A stretch of DNA of 64,000 bases, taken from positions 91,705-155,704 of the forward strand of contig CANDCH010000004.1 in the NCBI GenBank assembly GCA_947383145.1. The letters run 5' to 3'. This DNA is from an uncultured bacterium (GTDB taxonomy: Bacteria; Bacillota; Clostridia; Oscillospirales; Oscillospiraceae). The position numbers and the translations under genes are program-made. Within the stretch, counting starts at the first letter, position 1, and the number at the start of each line of letters is the position of its first letter. The notes beneath the pieces are model-generated. The model saw only the letters and a list, made by a program, of their open reading frames with translations. It had not been told where the DNA came from and made no database searches. This document shows positions 16,156 to 25,958 of this stretch, one piece after another.

Positions 16156-18209
16156 GGGCGGCGCTGGCGGAATGGGCGCTTACCTCGTCGTTCCTCATTC
16201 TGGCTGTGCTGGCCCTGCGGGCGCTGCTGGGCAGGCGGGTGAGCGCCCGGCTGCGGTATGCCCTGTGGGCGGTGGCGCTGGTCCGGCTGCTGATACCGAT
16301 ACAGCTGTTTCCCATCCCCATACCCGGCCCGTCAGCGCCGCTGAAAATTGGTCTGGAGCAGTGGGCGGCCCCTCCGCTCCTCCGGCCGGACCCCTTCCCC
16401 GCCGGGTCCTCCGGCCTCTCCGATGCCTCTGCGCCGGGTGATACCGCCCCAGCCAGCCTTCCCGCCCCTGCCCCGGAACGGGCGGAGCCTTTGGCCGCGC
16501 CTTCCGCCCTGGGCCGGCTGTGGGCGGCGGGGTCCGGGGTCATGGCGGCGGCGCTGGTTCTGTCCAACGTCCGCTTTGCCCGCCGCCTCAGGCGGGCGCG
16601 CGTCCCCCTGGACTGCCCCTCCTGTCCCCTCCCAGTGTATGCGGCGGAGGGCCTCCCCTCCCCCTGCCTGTTCGGGCCGGCGGTCTACCTCACCCCCCAG
16701 GCGGCGGAGGACCCGGTCATGCTCCGCCATGTGCTGGCCCACGAGACCACCCACTTCCGCCACGGGGACCATCTCTGGAACGTCCTGAAGGGCGCGGCGC
16801 TGGCCATACACTGGTGGAATCCGCTGGTGTGGCTGGCGGCGGCCCTCAGCCGCCGGGACTGCGAGCTGGCCTGCGACGAGGGAACGCTGAAGCGGCTGGG
16901 CGAAGAGGAGCGGTTCGCCTACGGCCGTACCCTGCTCACCCTCCTGGCGGCGCGGCCCCGGCCCGGGGGCCTGCTCACCTGCGCCACCACCATGGCCGGG
17001 GGCCGGAGCTGCGCGGAGGAGCGGATCAAGCGCATCGCCCGCGCGCCCAAGCGCTGGCGGTGGGCGGCGGCTCTGGCGGTGCCGCTGGCGGCGCTGGCCT
17101 GCGCCTGCGCCTTTGGGCGGGCGGAAACGCCGGAGGCCGGCCCTGCCCCGCCGACCGCCGCAGATACGGACGCGCCCGCGCCTGACCCCTCCCCAATTTC
17201 TCCGCTCGATTCCCTCACGTTCAGCATGGACGGCGCGCCCTTTGGCGCATGGAGCGGCGGCGCCGCCATACAGGGCCTGGACGCCGCCTCCATAACCTGG
17301 TATCCCTCCGGCCAATATGACGCCTACCCCTACGGCCTGCTGTGGTTTGAAGATCCCGCCTTTCTCGGCGGCTGTTTCGCGGACAGGCCGTTCCAGGGCA
17401 GCGCGTGGTGGCTGGACCCGGAACACTCCGCCGTGGCGGTCAGCCTGCTGCGCATTCAGCCGGACAGCGGCACTGCCGGCCTGGCCGCCACCTGCTCCGT
17501 TGACCTGTCCAGCGGCGCAATCCTGGAGAAGGGGGTGCACGATGAGCTGGGCGAGGAACCCCTGCTGACAGACGACGCCCTCAGCTCCGCGGGGCTGACC
17601 CTGGCCCAGCTGCTGGCGGCGGCGGAGGACTGGTACAGCGGCTCCGCCGGAGCCGCCCCCTCCCCCGAGCCCAGCGCCCTGGAACGCTGCCGGGGGGTGA
17701 TTCAGGAAAACGACCTCCTGTACAGCCCGAAGGATGGGGAATGGATGACGCTGAACGAGCTTTGCGCGAAACCGGGCTTTGACCCTGCTTGGGCCGAGAT
17801 ATCGTCCTTTTCCGTGCTGGATCTGGACGGAGATGGCGCACAGGAGGTCATTTTAGGCATCGACGTCGCCCACTACCGCGATTGGTGCGTTGTCCTGCAC
17901 GGGCAGGACAACGCGGTGAGGGGGTATATTCTGTACATCCGCTGGCTGAACACCCTGACGCTGAAGGATAACGGCGCGTTCGGATGGTCTAGCAGCGCGT
18001 CTGAAAACGGCTGGGGAAAGCTCCGCTTTACGGCGGATGGATATGACACCGAGCGTACCATATGGCATGCAGATATGACCCACTATCTCGACGGCCGGAC
18101 CGTATCGCAGGCGGAATATGAAGCCGCCGATTCCCGTCAGGCGGCGGCGCCCGACGCAGTGTGGTACGACTTCACCCAAGAGAACATCCGGGCCCTCCTC
18201 TCTCCCTGA
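16152..18209 (+). CDS. blaR1: BlaR1-type M56 membrane peptidase sensor
   Basis: This 685-residue protein has N-terminal membrane helices and a cytosolic gluzincin site HETTH (residues 197-201), with RRDCELACDE supplying the further ligand. Another helix lies near residue 300 (AAALAVPLAALACACAF). The long outer domain (about 370 residues) does not show the penicillin-binding SxxK/KTG set of classical BlaR1, so the signal is probably not a beta-lactam. Its likely job is to cut or release BlaI when the outer domain is triggered. Confidence 0.85.
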   Translation: MRAALAEWALTSSFLILAVLALRALLGRRVSARLRYALWAVALVRLLIPIQLFPIPIPGPSAPLKIGLEQWAAPPLLRPDPFPAGSSGLSDASAPGDTAPASLPAPAPERAEPLAAPSALGRLWAAGSGVMAAALVLSNVRFARRLRRARVPLDCPSCPLPVYAAEGLPSPCLFGPAVYLTPQAAEDPVMLRHVLAHETTHFRHGDHLWNVLKGAALAIHWWNPLVWLAAALSRRDCELACDEGTLKRLGEEERFAYGRTLLTLLAARPRPGGLLTCATTMAGGRSCAEERIKRIARAPKRWRWAAALAVPLAALACACAFGRAETPEAGPAPPTAADTDAPAPDPSPISPLDSLTFSMDGAPFGAWSGGAAIQGLDAASITWYPSGQYDAYPYGLLWFEDPAFLGGCFADRPFQGSAWWLDPEHSAVAVSLLRIQPDSGTAGLAATCSVDLSSGAILEKGVHDELGEEPLLTDDALSSAGLTLAQLLAAAEDWYSGSAGAAPSPEPSALERCRGVIQENDLLYSPKDGEWMTLNELCAKPGFDPAWAEISSFSVLDLDGDGAQEVILGIDVAHYRDWCVVLHGQDNAVRGYILYIRWLNTLTLKDNGAFGWSSSASENGWGKLRFTADGYDTERTIWHADMTHYLDGRTVSQAEYEAADSRQAAAPDAVWYDFTQENIRALLSP

Positions 18210-18367
18210 CAAAATCCGGCACTTTGTTTCTGAGATCTCCGCTTTCTCCCGCGATTCAGCCCTTTTCTCACCCTGTTTTTGACAGATGTATTAACAATGC
18301 CGACAGGTGTCCTCTAATTTTGGACGTGTTACACAAAAAAGACCGCACTTTTTTGGCAAATCAGCGC

Positions 18368-18396
18368 TTGAAACTAAGTTCCGCTCCTGGTATAAT
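18368..18396 (+). promoter_or_regulatory. Promoter of the zinc-ribbon protein gene
   Basis: TTGAAA (18368-18373) and TATAAT (18391-18396) are 17 bases apart. Transcription would start near 18403, only about ten bases before the ATG. The other bases between 18210 and 18367 show nothing clear. Confidence 0.75.
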
Positions 18397-18412
18397 GGAA
18401 CTGGTGATCGAA

Positions 18413-18919
18413 ATGGTGTATATCTGCGAGAATTGCGGCTATTTATTCAGCAGAACCGGCGAAGAACACCAGTGTCCCGACTGCGGCAGGACCAGAGTGC
18501 GGTCCGCCAGCAAGGCGGAAATCTACAAATTCATCTCCCATATCGCCGAGCTGGTCCACAGCAGGTACACAAGCGACCCCCGATTCCCTAACCTGGTGGA
18601 GACCGAAATCTCCACCCTCAGCTGTTTCGCGTTCACCCTCCCCGCCACCGCGCTGCAAATCGACAGCGGCATGATGACTGAGATCATCGTCAACTATGGC
18701 CGGAACTCCGCCGACCACAGCGATTTGACCGCCAACGTCTGGGCCAAGCGGGACGACGGCGTGACGATTGATTTTCTCATGCCCCTCCACCTGCCCGCCA
18801 AGGAGGGCGAACCGCCCAAGGAACAGGTGGAGCGCATTTTCGCGGCGCTGAACATGAACGACACCTTCAAAGCGCGGCTGCTGGAGTTTTTCTCCAAGCA
18901 GCTGGAGACCGGCGGCTGA
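18413..18919 (+). CDS. Unknown protein with N-terminal zinc ribbon
   Basis: I do not recognise this 168-residue protein. It starts with a rubredoxin-like zinc ribbon (CENCGYLF, then CPDCG) and continues as a soluble domain with no clear motif. The ATG at 18413 is the first codon that fits after the strong promoter. GGTGATC upstream matches the far end of the extended Shine-Dalgarno sequence. Starts further upstream would lie inside or before the -10 box, so they were rejected. Confidence 0.7.
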   Translation: MVYICENCGYLFSRTGEEHQCPDCGRTRVRSASKAEIYKFISHIAELVHSRYTSDPRFPNLVETEISTLSCFAFTLPATALQIDSGMMTEIIVNYGRNSADHSDLTANVWAKRDDGVTIDFLMPLHLPAKEGEPPKEQVERIFAALNMNDTFKARLLEFFSKQLETGG

Positions 18920-18947
18920 GGCCGGGCTCCCCTCCCTCCCACGCAGA

Positions 18948-18985
18948 ACGGCGGCAGGAACGCACTGTTCCTGCCGCCGTTTTTC
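18948..18985 (+). terminator. Terminator after the zinc-ribbon gene
   Basis: ACGGCGGCAGGAAC (18948-18961) and its complement (18967-18980) form a 14-pair stem with a five-base loop, followed by five Ts. It separates this gene from the convergent ABC exporter genes. Confidence 0.92.
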
Positions 18986-18987
18986 CG

Positions 18988-20898
18988 TCACAGCCAGTCC
19001 GGGTCAATCTGCCGCGCCTTCCGCTCCTTGTAATACTGCGCCTGGGCCTCCCACAGCGCCCGGTATTTGCCCTCCGCCTCCACCAGGCTGTCGTGGTTCC
19101 CCTGCTGCACCACCCGCCCATGGTCGAACACGGCGATCTCCCCGCAGAACCGGCAGGAGGACAGCCGGTGGCTGATATAAATGGCGGTCTTGTCCTCCAC
19201 AATGTCGTTGAATTTGGTGTACACCTCGGCCTCCGCCTCCGGGTCCAGGGTGGCGGTGGGCTCGTCCAGCACGATGAAGGGCGCGTCCTGATACAGCACC
19301 CGGGCCAGGGCGATCTTCTGGGCCTCGCCGCCGGACACCTCCACCCCATCGTCCTCAAACTCCCGGTACAGACAGGTGTCCAGCCCCCGGGGCAGCTCCC
19401 CCAGCCTGCCGCCGAAGCCCGCCTTTCTCAGGCACTCCTCCGCCCTGGCCCGGTCATAGTCCTCCGCCGCCGCCACGTTCTGGCCCAGGGGCTGGGACAG
19501 AAGCTTGAAGTCCTGAAACACCACGGAAAACAGAGCCAGGTAATCGTCGTAGCGGTACTTGCGGATGTCGATGCCGTTGAGAAGGATCACGCCCTCGGTG
19601 GGGTCGTAGAGGCGGCACAGCAGCTTGATGAAGGTGGTCTTGCCGGAGCCGTTCTCCCCCACCACCGCCAGCCGCCCGCCCACGTCGAACTTCATGGACA
19701 CATGGCGCAGGGCCCAGGCCTCCGTTCCGGGATATCGGAAGGACACATCCCGGAACTCAATCTCATACTTGCGGTCGGAGCGCTTTTCCGTGGTCAGGCT
19801 GCCCTGGTACATGTTGTTGGGGATGTCCAGAAACTCATAGGTGAGCTTGAGGAATTCCGCGTTGACCCGCAGCTCGCCCCCAATCTCCAGAAGTTCGGTG
19901 AACCCCCGGGCCAGCCCCGCCAGGGCCCCCACGTACTGGGCCACGGAGCCGACCCCAAAGGCCCCGCCCAGGGCCTTCAGTCCCGCGAACAGGTAGATCA
20001 CCCCCACAAAGCCCTGGGACACCGCCCCGGACGCGGCCGCGCAGGCCCCCGCCCACCCCCGGAACGCCTTGGCGATGGGGGAGGCGGTGCCAAAACCATG
20101 CTGGTCCCCCATATGCGCCTCTCCTTCCGCCTTGAAGTATTCGTCCTGGGCATAGGCGCGGATATCGGCGCCCCGGTGGCGTTCCCGCATGGCAATGAAG
20201 TAGAAGAAGGAAAAATTACGGTTCCCCTGGGTGCCGTCGTAATCGTCCCAGCAGGAGTTGGCACGGCAGATCAGCGTGCCGGACAACAGCACCGACCCCA
20301 CCAGAAGCGCCCCCATTCCCGCCAAACACAGGGGGCTGTTGAGCCAAGCCAGCGGCCCGCCGGGGGGCACTGGCAGGGTAAACAGGCTCACCGACAAAGC
20401 CACCGCCCCCAGAATCCGAAATACCGCCTCCGTCATATGCTCCATGAGGAGCGTCAGCTTGTTCAGCCCCCAGGCCCCCCAGTTGTTATTCTGCATGATC
20501 TGGGTGAGCAGCGCCTGGGTTTTGGGTTCGTCCACGTCGCAGTAATCCATGGACAGAAGCTTGTCAAAGAAAATTCGGTTGAACGCGGGCCAAAGGCTGC
20601 TGTGCTCCCAGGCGCCGCACCAACAGGCCGCGGCGGCCTCTATGGCCCCCACCGCCGCCATGGAGGCCAGAAGAGCCGCCAGCATGGCCCACGCCCGCGC
20701 TCCGTCCCCGCCCCCCACGATGGCGTTCACCAGCCGCGCGGTGAAATACAGGGGCAGATAGGGGGCCAGGGCGGTCACCGCCGGCTTGAGGGTGTAGATG
20801 AGAAACACCTCGGGCGCGTACTTCCGCCAGATGGCAAAGCCCCGGCGGCTACAGGCCGCCGCCGCCCGGAAGGACAGGCGCTCCTTTTTCTCAGCCAT
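18988..20898 (-). CDS. ABC exporter half-transporter, second gene of pair
   Basis: This 636-residue protein has an N-terminal membrane domain and a C-terminal ATPase. The ATPase has Walker A GENGSGKTT (near residue 430), signature EVSGGEAQKIALARVL, Walker B FIVLDEPTATLD and H-loop ISHR. It is probably a heterodimer with the gene at 21009, since the two are adjacent and similar in layout. The substrate is unknown. The ATG at 20898 lies within the end of a 41-codon ORF, which suggests coupled translation. Confidence 0.88.
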   Translation of the reverse strand: MAEKKERLSFRAAAACSRRGFAIWRKYAPEVFLIYTLKPAVTALAPYLPLYFTARLVNAIVGGGDGARAWAMLAALLASMAAVGAIEAAAACWCGAWEHSSLWPAFNRIFFDKLLSMDYCDVDEPKTQALLTQIMQNNNWGAWGLNKLTLLMEHMTEAVFRILGAVALSVSLFTLPVPPGGPLAWLNSPLCLAGMGALLVGSVLLSGTLICRANSCWDDYDGTQGNRNFSFFYFIAMRERHRGADIRAYAQDEYFKAEGEAHMGDQHGFGTASPIAKAFRGWAGACAAASGAVSQGFVGVIYLFAGLKALGGAFGVGSVAQYVGALAGLARGFTELLEIGGELRVNAEFLKLTYEFLDIPNNMYQGSLTTEKRSDRKYEIEFRDVSFRYPGTEAWALRHVSMKFDVGGRLAVVGENGSGKTTFIKLLCRLYDPTEGVILLNGIDIRKYRYDDYLALFSVVFQDFKLLSQPLGQNVAAAEDYDRARAEECLRKAGFGGRLGELPRGLDTCLYREFEDDGVEVSGGEAQKIALARVLYQDAPFIVLDEPTATLDPEAEAEVYTKFNDIVEDKTAIYISHRLSSCRFCGEIAVFDHGRVVQQGNHDSLVEAEGKYRALWEAQAQYYKERKARQIDPDWL

Positions 20899-21016
20899 GG
20901 CGCGCGCCTCCCCCCTCCGTCCGGCCGAAGGTGAACAGCTCCGGCGGAAGCTTCCCCCACGCCATCATCCCTCGCCTGTCATAATCAAAAATCTGCCGCA
21001 GCAACTCCTTATTCAT
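20891..21016 (-). CDS. Possible 41-residue ORF between the two exporter genes
   Basis: An ORF of 41 codons fills the gap between the exporter genes. It overlaps the end of the first by eight bases and the start of the second by eight bases. It begins MNKELLRQIFDYDRRGMM and ends GGGARHG. A GGGGAG lies upstream of its ATG. It could be a translated leader that couples the two genes, or a small peptide with its own role. There is no signal peptide, leader GG site or cysteine. Its reality rests only on position and the ribosome-binding site. Confidence 0.45.
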   Translation of the reverse strand: MNKELLRQIFDYDRRGMMAWGKLPPELFTFGRTEGGGARHG

Positions 21017-22844
21017 CCTCTATCTCCCCTTCCTGATAGTATTTGCTCTGGATATGGAACAGGTAGGCGTACCGCCCGCCCGCGTTCAGCAGCTCCTCGT
21101 GGGTGCCCTCCTCGGCGATGCCGCCGCCCTCCACCAGGATGATGCGGTCGCAGAACCGGGTGGAGGCCAGCCGGTGAGAGATGTACACGCTGGTGCAGCG
21201 CCCGGTGAGGTCGCTGTAGCGCTGGTACAGGTCCCGCTCGGCGATGGGGTCCAGGGCGGCGGTGGGCTCGTCCAGCACCACCACCGGTCCGTTTTTGTAC
21301 AGCGCTCTGGCCAGCATCAGCCGCTGCATCTGGCCCCCGGACAGGTCGATGCCGTCCAAATACACCTCCCGGCCCAGATGGGTGTTTTCCCGCTGGGGCA
21401 GCTCCCGGATCTTGTCCGCCACCCCCGCCCGCTCCAGGCAGTCCCACATCCGGGGCAGGTCCGCGCCGTCCCCAGCGGTCTGGACCACGTTTTCCGCCAC
21501 GGTGCCCGCCAGCACGGAAAACTGCTGGAACACGGCGGAAAAATGCCTGTAATAGTCCCGGCGGTTGAACTGCCGGATGTCCTCCCCGTCCAGCAGCACC
21601 TGGCCCTCCGTGGGGTCGTAGAGGCCGCAAAGCAGCTTGATGAGGGTGGTCTTGCCCGCTCCGTTTTTGCCCACCACCGCCAGCTTCTCCCCGGGGCGGA
21701 TGGTCAGGTTCACGTGGGACAGGGTGTCCTCCTCCGCCCCGGGGTAGCGGAAGGAGACGTCCCGCAGCTCCAGCTGGTAGAGGTGGTTTTCCTTGACTGG
21801 CAGGGGCCTGCCGTCCTCAAAACGGAAGGGCTCCTCCACGTCCGCCATCTCCCGCAGGGCGGACAGCTCCAGACTCTGCCGGTGGAGCTCCGTCAGCTGG
21901 GCGAATATGCCAGTCACCCACTGGGTAAAGCCGCTCACCGCCGTAAAATACAGCACAAATTGGGCGGGCGTCAGCTCACCCCGGAGGGCCATGGCGATGA
22001 GCAGGCCGTAGGCCGCGCCGTTGCGCAGAAAGGCCAGCGCCACGTCCAACAGTCCGGCCCACAGGTAGCGCCGGTGGTATTGGGCGCAGAAGTCCCGGAG
22101 CAGGCGGGCGTACTTGCCGTACAGCTCGTTGAGCCAGGGGACCAGGCCGAAAATGCGGATGTCCTTTGCCAGCTTCAGGTCCCGGCTGCGGTTGATGACA
22201 TAATCCCGCTTATGGCGCAGCTCGCCCTCCTCCTCCCGGTGGCGGTAGCGCCAGGAACGGATGCGCTCCCCGGCGAAATAGCTGACGGCGGACAGGGCAG
22301 CGCACAGCCCCGCCGCCCACGGCCCCACCCTGGAGAGCAGCAACAGGTAGATCACAAAGCTGATCACGTTGGTGGCCAGGTCCGTCATGGTTTTCCAGAC
22401 GGCCTCCCCGGGGTCTCTGTTGCTGTCCAGGCAGTGGGACGCCTTTTTCATCCGCTTGAGATAGTCTGGGTCCTCAATATGGGGAAAGGATGTACGGCAG
22501 AAGGTCAGGTGCAGGTCCTGGCACAGCCCCTGCCGCACATGAACGCGGCCAAAGATGGCGTTCTGCTCCAGGTAATCCCGCAGGGCGCGGACGGCGGCCA
22601 TGCCCAGGGTGAACCCGCCGGTCATCACCGCCAGCGCTCCAGGGGCCGCGCCCCGCTCCACCGCCTCCAGAATGGCCGGAACCACCAGCAGCTCCAGCAG
22701 GCTGGCCGTCACGCCGCAGAACACCAGGCCCGCGCACACGCTGAGCACGCCCTTGCAGTCCCGCCACGCCCGGCGGATCATAAAGGCGCAGTTGGACGCC
22801 ATGCCGTAGGCGGGCTTTTGGCTGTGGTCTCTCAAGTTTTCCAT
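21009..22844 (-). CDS. ABC exporter half-transporter, first gene of pair
   Basis: This protein of about 611 residues has six predicted membrane helices, then an ATPase with Walker A GKNGAGKTT, signature DLSGGQMQRLMLARAL, Walker B VVVLDEPTAALD and H-loop ISHR. The ATG at 22844 was chosen because GAGGTGA sits eight bases upstream; a GTG at 22853 would place the start inside that site. It leads the exporter operon, which lies behind a LytTR-type repeat and directly downstream of the kinase-regulator pair. Confidence 0.88.
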   Translation of the reverse strand: MENLRDHSQKPAYGMASNCAFMIRRAWRDCKGVLSVCAGLVFCGVTASLLELLVVPAILEAVERGAAPGALAVMTGGFTLGMAAVRALRDYLEQNAIFGRVHVRQGLCQDLHLTFCRTSFPHIEDPDYLKRMKKASHCLDSNRDPGEAVWKTMTDLATNVISFVIYLLLLSRVGPWAAGLCAALSAVSYFAGERIRSWRYRHREEEGELRHKRDYVINRSRDLKLAKDIRIFGLVPWLNELYGKYARLLRDFCAQYHRRYLWAGLLDVALAFLRNGAAYGLLIAMALRGELTPAQFVLYFTAVSGFTQWVTGIFAQLTELHRQSLELSALREMADVEEPFRFEDGRPLPVKENHLYQLELRDVSFRYPGAEEDTLSHVNLTIRPGEKLAVVGKNGAGKTTLIKLLCGLYDPTEGQVLLDGEDIRQFNRRDYYRHFSAVFQQFSVLAGTVAENVVQTAGDGADLPRMWDCLERAGVADKIRELPQRENTHLGREVYLDGIDLSGGQMQRLMLARALYKNGPVVVLDEPTAALDPIAERDLYQRYSDLTGRCTSVYISHRLASTRFCDRIILVEGGGIAEEGTHEELLNAGGRYAYLFHIQSKYYQEGEIEDE

Positions 22845-22863
22845 GTCTCTCACCTCGAACAGG

Positions 22864-22892
22864 AGTATAGCGCAAAAGCCCCCGGCTGTGCG
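22864..22892 (-). promoter_or_regulatory. Candidate activator-dependent promoter of the exporter operon
   Basis: On the minus strand TATACT lies at 22864-22869, about 20 bases before the ATG. The -35 position 17 bases upstream reads CGCACA, a poor match. A poor -35 next to a LytTR-type repeat fits a promoter that needs an activator. The same TATACT and GAGGTGAGAG arrangement occurs before the LytTR gene. Confidence 0.5.
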
Positions 22893-22903
22893 GGCCGGGG
22901 GCT
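22877..22903 (-). terminator. Terminator after the sensor kinase gene
   Basis: On the minus strand AGCCCCCGGC and GCCGGGGGCT form a ten-pair stem followed by TTTT. It lies 44 bases after the kinase stop and overlaps the proximal LytTR-type repeat. Confidence 0.75.
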
Positions 22904-22931
22904 GAATCGTATTGCTCAGGGGCTGAACCGT
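22898..22931 (-). promoter_or_regulatory. LytTR-type direct repeat upstream of the exporter operon
   Basis: GGGGCTGAATCGT (22898-22910) and GGGGCTGAACCGT (22919-22931) are 12/13 identical with a 21-base period, two helical turns. Read on the minus strand the cores are ACGGTTCAG and ACGATTCAG, matching eight and seven of nine positions of the known AgrA/LytTR consensus. That family binds tandem 9-base sites about 21 bases apart. The site lies just upstream of the exporter promoter and next to a LytTR regulator gene. Confidence 0.6.
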
Positions 22932-22946
22932 CTCACAGGGGCGGCG

Positions 22947-23609
22947 TCACCCCACCGGCAGGAGAATTTCGGTGGTAAACGCCCCGTCCTCGCTGTTTCG
23001 GCTGAGCCAGCCCCCCAGCCGCTCCACTATGGCGTCGATGCGGACCAGCCCGAAGCCGTGTCCCTCCCCCTTGGTGGTGCGGAAGCGGCCCCCCAGCTTT
23101 TTCTGCTTGCCTACGGCGGTGAAGTTGGTGAAGGACAGGTAGAGCTGGCTCCCTTTCATGTCAATGTACACCCGGATCAGCCGCTCCTCCTCGGGCAGGG
23201 CCTGACTGGCCTCGATGGCGTTGTCAAACAGGTTGCCGATGATGACGCACAAATCCAGCCGGGAGATGCGCAGCGCCACGGGAATGCTGGCGTCCGCCTG
23301 CACCGGGATATGCTTGGACCTGGCCAGGGATATCTTGCTGTTGAGGATGGCGTCCGCCATGGGGTCTCCCGTCTTAACCACCGTGTCCACTGTGGACAGG
23401 TCATTCTCCAGCTCGTCCAGATAGGCCCGGACCGCCTCCCAGTTTTCCTGGGCGGCGTAGGCCTTCAGCGCCTGGATATGGCTGCGGTAGTCGTGCCGCC
23501 AGCCCCGCGTCTGGCGGTACATATTTTCCACCTCGGCGTAGTGGATTTCAATCAGTTCCCGCTGGTAGGCGGCGATGCGCCGGTCGATGAGCTTGGACAG
23601 CAGCGGCAT
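22947..23609 (-). CDS. Soluble HPK10-type sensor kinase
   Basis: This 220-residue protein has the AgrC/HPK10 phospho-acceptor box GWRHDYRSH (H39), the N-box NLFDNAIEAS and the G-box GHGFGLVRID. It has no membrane helix or sensor domain, unlike AgrC and its relatives (over 400 residues). It may need a partner to sense a signal or respond to something inside the cell. The ATG at 23609 follows GGAGGG and lies 14 bases after the regulator stop, so the two are one unit. Confidence 0.85.
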   Translation of the reverse strand: MPLLSKLIDRRIAAYQRELIEIHYAEVENMYRQTRGWRHDYRSHIQALKAYAAQENWEAVRAYLDELENDLSTVDTVVKTGDPMADAILNSKISLARSKHIPVQADASIPVALRISRLDLCVIIGNLFDNAIEASQALPEEERLIRVYIDMKGSQLYLSFTNFTAVGKQKKLGGRFRTTKGEGHGFGLVRIDAIVERLGGWLSRNSEDGAFTTEILLPVG

Positions 23610-23622
23610 AGAGCACCCTCCT

Positions 23623-24321
23623 TCATATACGCTGTACAATCGCCCGGTTCAGCTTCTCATACTGTCCCCTGGGCAGCGGAAGCCGTTCCCCGGAGGACAG
23701 CTCCACCTCCGTCCGGGCCACCCGCTGGATGTAGGCCAAATTGACCAGGCAGGAGCGCCCCACCCTGAAAAACCGGCTGTCCAGCGACCGCTCCAGCTCG
23801 CTGAGGGGCCGCTTCACCGCATAGTCCCGTCCGGCGTGAACGGTGACATAGTTGTGAAGCACGTCGATATAGCGGATTTTGCCCAGAGGCACCCGCACGG
23901 TCTCCCCAGGCAGCTCCAGGGTCAGGACGGGCTCGTTCCGGGCCAGCCGCCCCACGGCCCGGTCCAAAACCTGGAGCAGCTTATCCGGATTCACCGGCTT
24001 GGTCAGATAGTGCAGGGCGGACACCTCGTAGCCCTCGGCGATATAGTCGGTATAGCCGGTGATAAACACGATCTGAATGCCGTCGTCGTCCCGCCGCACG
24101 GCCTTGGCCAGCTCCACTCCGTCCATCCCCGCCATCTCAATGTCCAGCAGCAGCACGTCAAAATCCTTCCGCTCCTCATAGCGGAACAGGAACGCCTCCG
24201 CCGACGGGAACCTCTCCGTCTCCAGCTCCACCCCCGCCCGCCGGGCCCACTGGGCGGCCAGACCGCCGATATATCCGGCGTAATCCCCGTCGTCGTCGCA
24301 AATGGCGAACCGATAGTCCAT
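23623..24321 (-). CDS. LytTR-family response regulator
   Basis: This 232-residue regulator has a receiver domain with D60 (LLLDIEMAGMDG) and a conserved Lys in LTKPVNP. A LytTR DNA-binding domain covers roughly residues 128-232 (FFRVGRSCLVNLAYIQ). The ATG at 24321 has GAGGTGAGAG upstream. It is followed by the soluble kinase, and it probably activates the exporter operon through the tandem repeat at 22898-22931. Confidence 0.9.
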   Translation of the reverse strand: MDYRFAICDDDGDYAGYIGGLAAQWARRAGVELETERFPSAEAFLFRYEERKDFDVLLLDIEMAGMDGVELAKAVRRDDDGIQIVFITGYTDYIAEGYEVSALHYLTKPVNPDKLLQVLDRAVGRLARNEPVLTLELPGETVRVPLGKIRYIDVLHNYVTVHAGRDYAVKRPLSELERSLDSRFFRVGRSCLVNLAYIQRVARTEVELSSGERLPLPRGQYEKLNRAIVQRI

Positions 24322-24343
24322 AGCTCTCACCTCACTGAATGGA

Positions 24344-24372
24344 AGTATACCATCTCCCGGCGGCAAACGCAA
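24344..24372 (-). promoter_or_regulatory. Probable promoter of the LytTR regulator-kinase operon
   Basis: On the minus strand TATACT (24344-24349) has TTGCGT 17 bases upstream (24367-24372). The leader is short, about 16 bases, and resembles that of the exporter operon. Confidence 0.5.
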
Positions 24373-24386
24373 CCGGAGAGCATGGC

Positions 24387-24414
24387 AAAAGCCCCGGCCT
24401 GCGCCGGGGCTTTT
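24387..24414. terminator. Bidirectional terminator after guaB
   Basis: AAAAGCCCCGGC and GCCGGGGCTTTT form a perfect 12-pair stem with a four-base loop, giving A-run and T-run flanks on both strands. It lies ten bases after the guaB stop. Confidence 0.9.
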
Positions 24415-24423
24415 GCCCGTGGA

Positions 24424-25902
<1,479 letters not shown>

Positions 25903-25929
25903 TCATCCTCCTATTTCTTAATTTTTCCT

Positions 25930-25958
25930 ATTTTACGCTCTGTTTGAATGCCTGTCAA
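25930..25958 (-). promoter_or_regulatory. Promoter of guaB
   Basis: On the minus strand TTGACA (25953-25958) and TAAAAT (25930-25935) are 17 bases apart. The -35 box overlaps the last codons of gluQ. The leader is about 25 bases. Confidence 0.85.

Noticed and set aside
21054-23744. 896-codon open frame on the plus strand opposite the exporter and kinase genes
   Set aside because: Antisense shadow of well-supported genes with conserved ABC and kinase motifs on the minus strand; no family features of its own.
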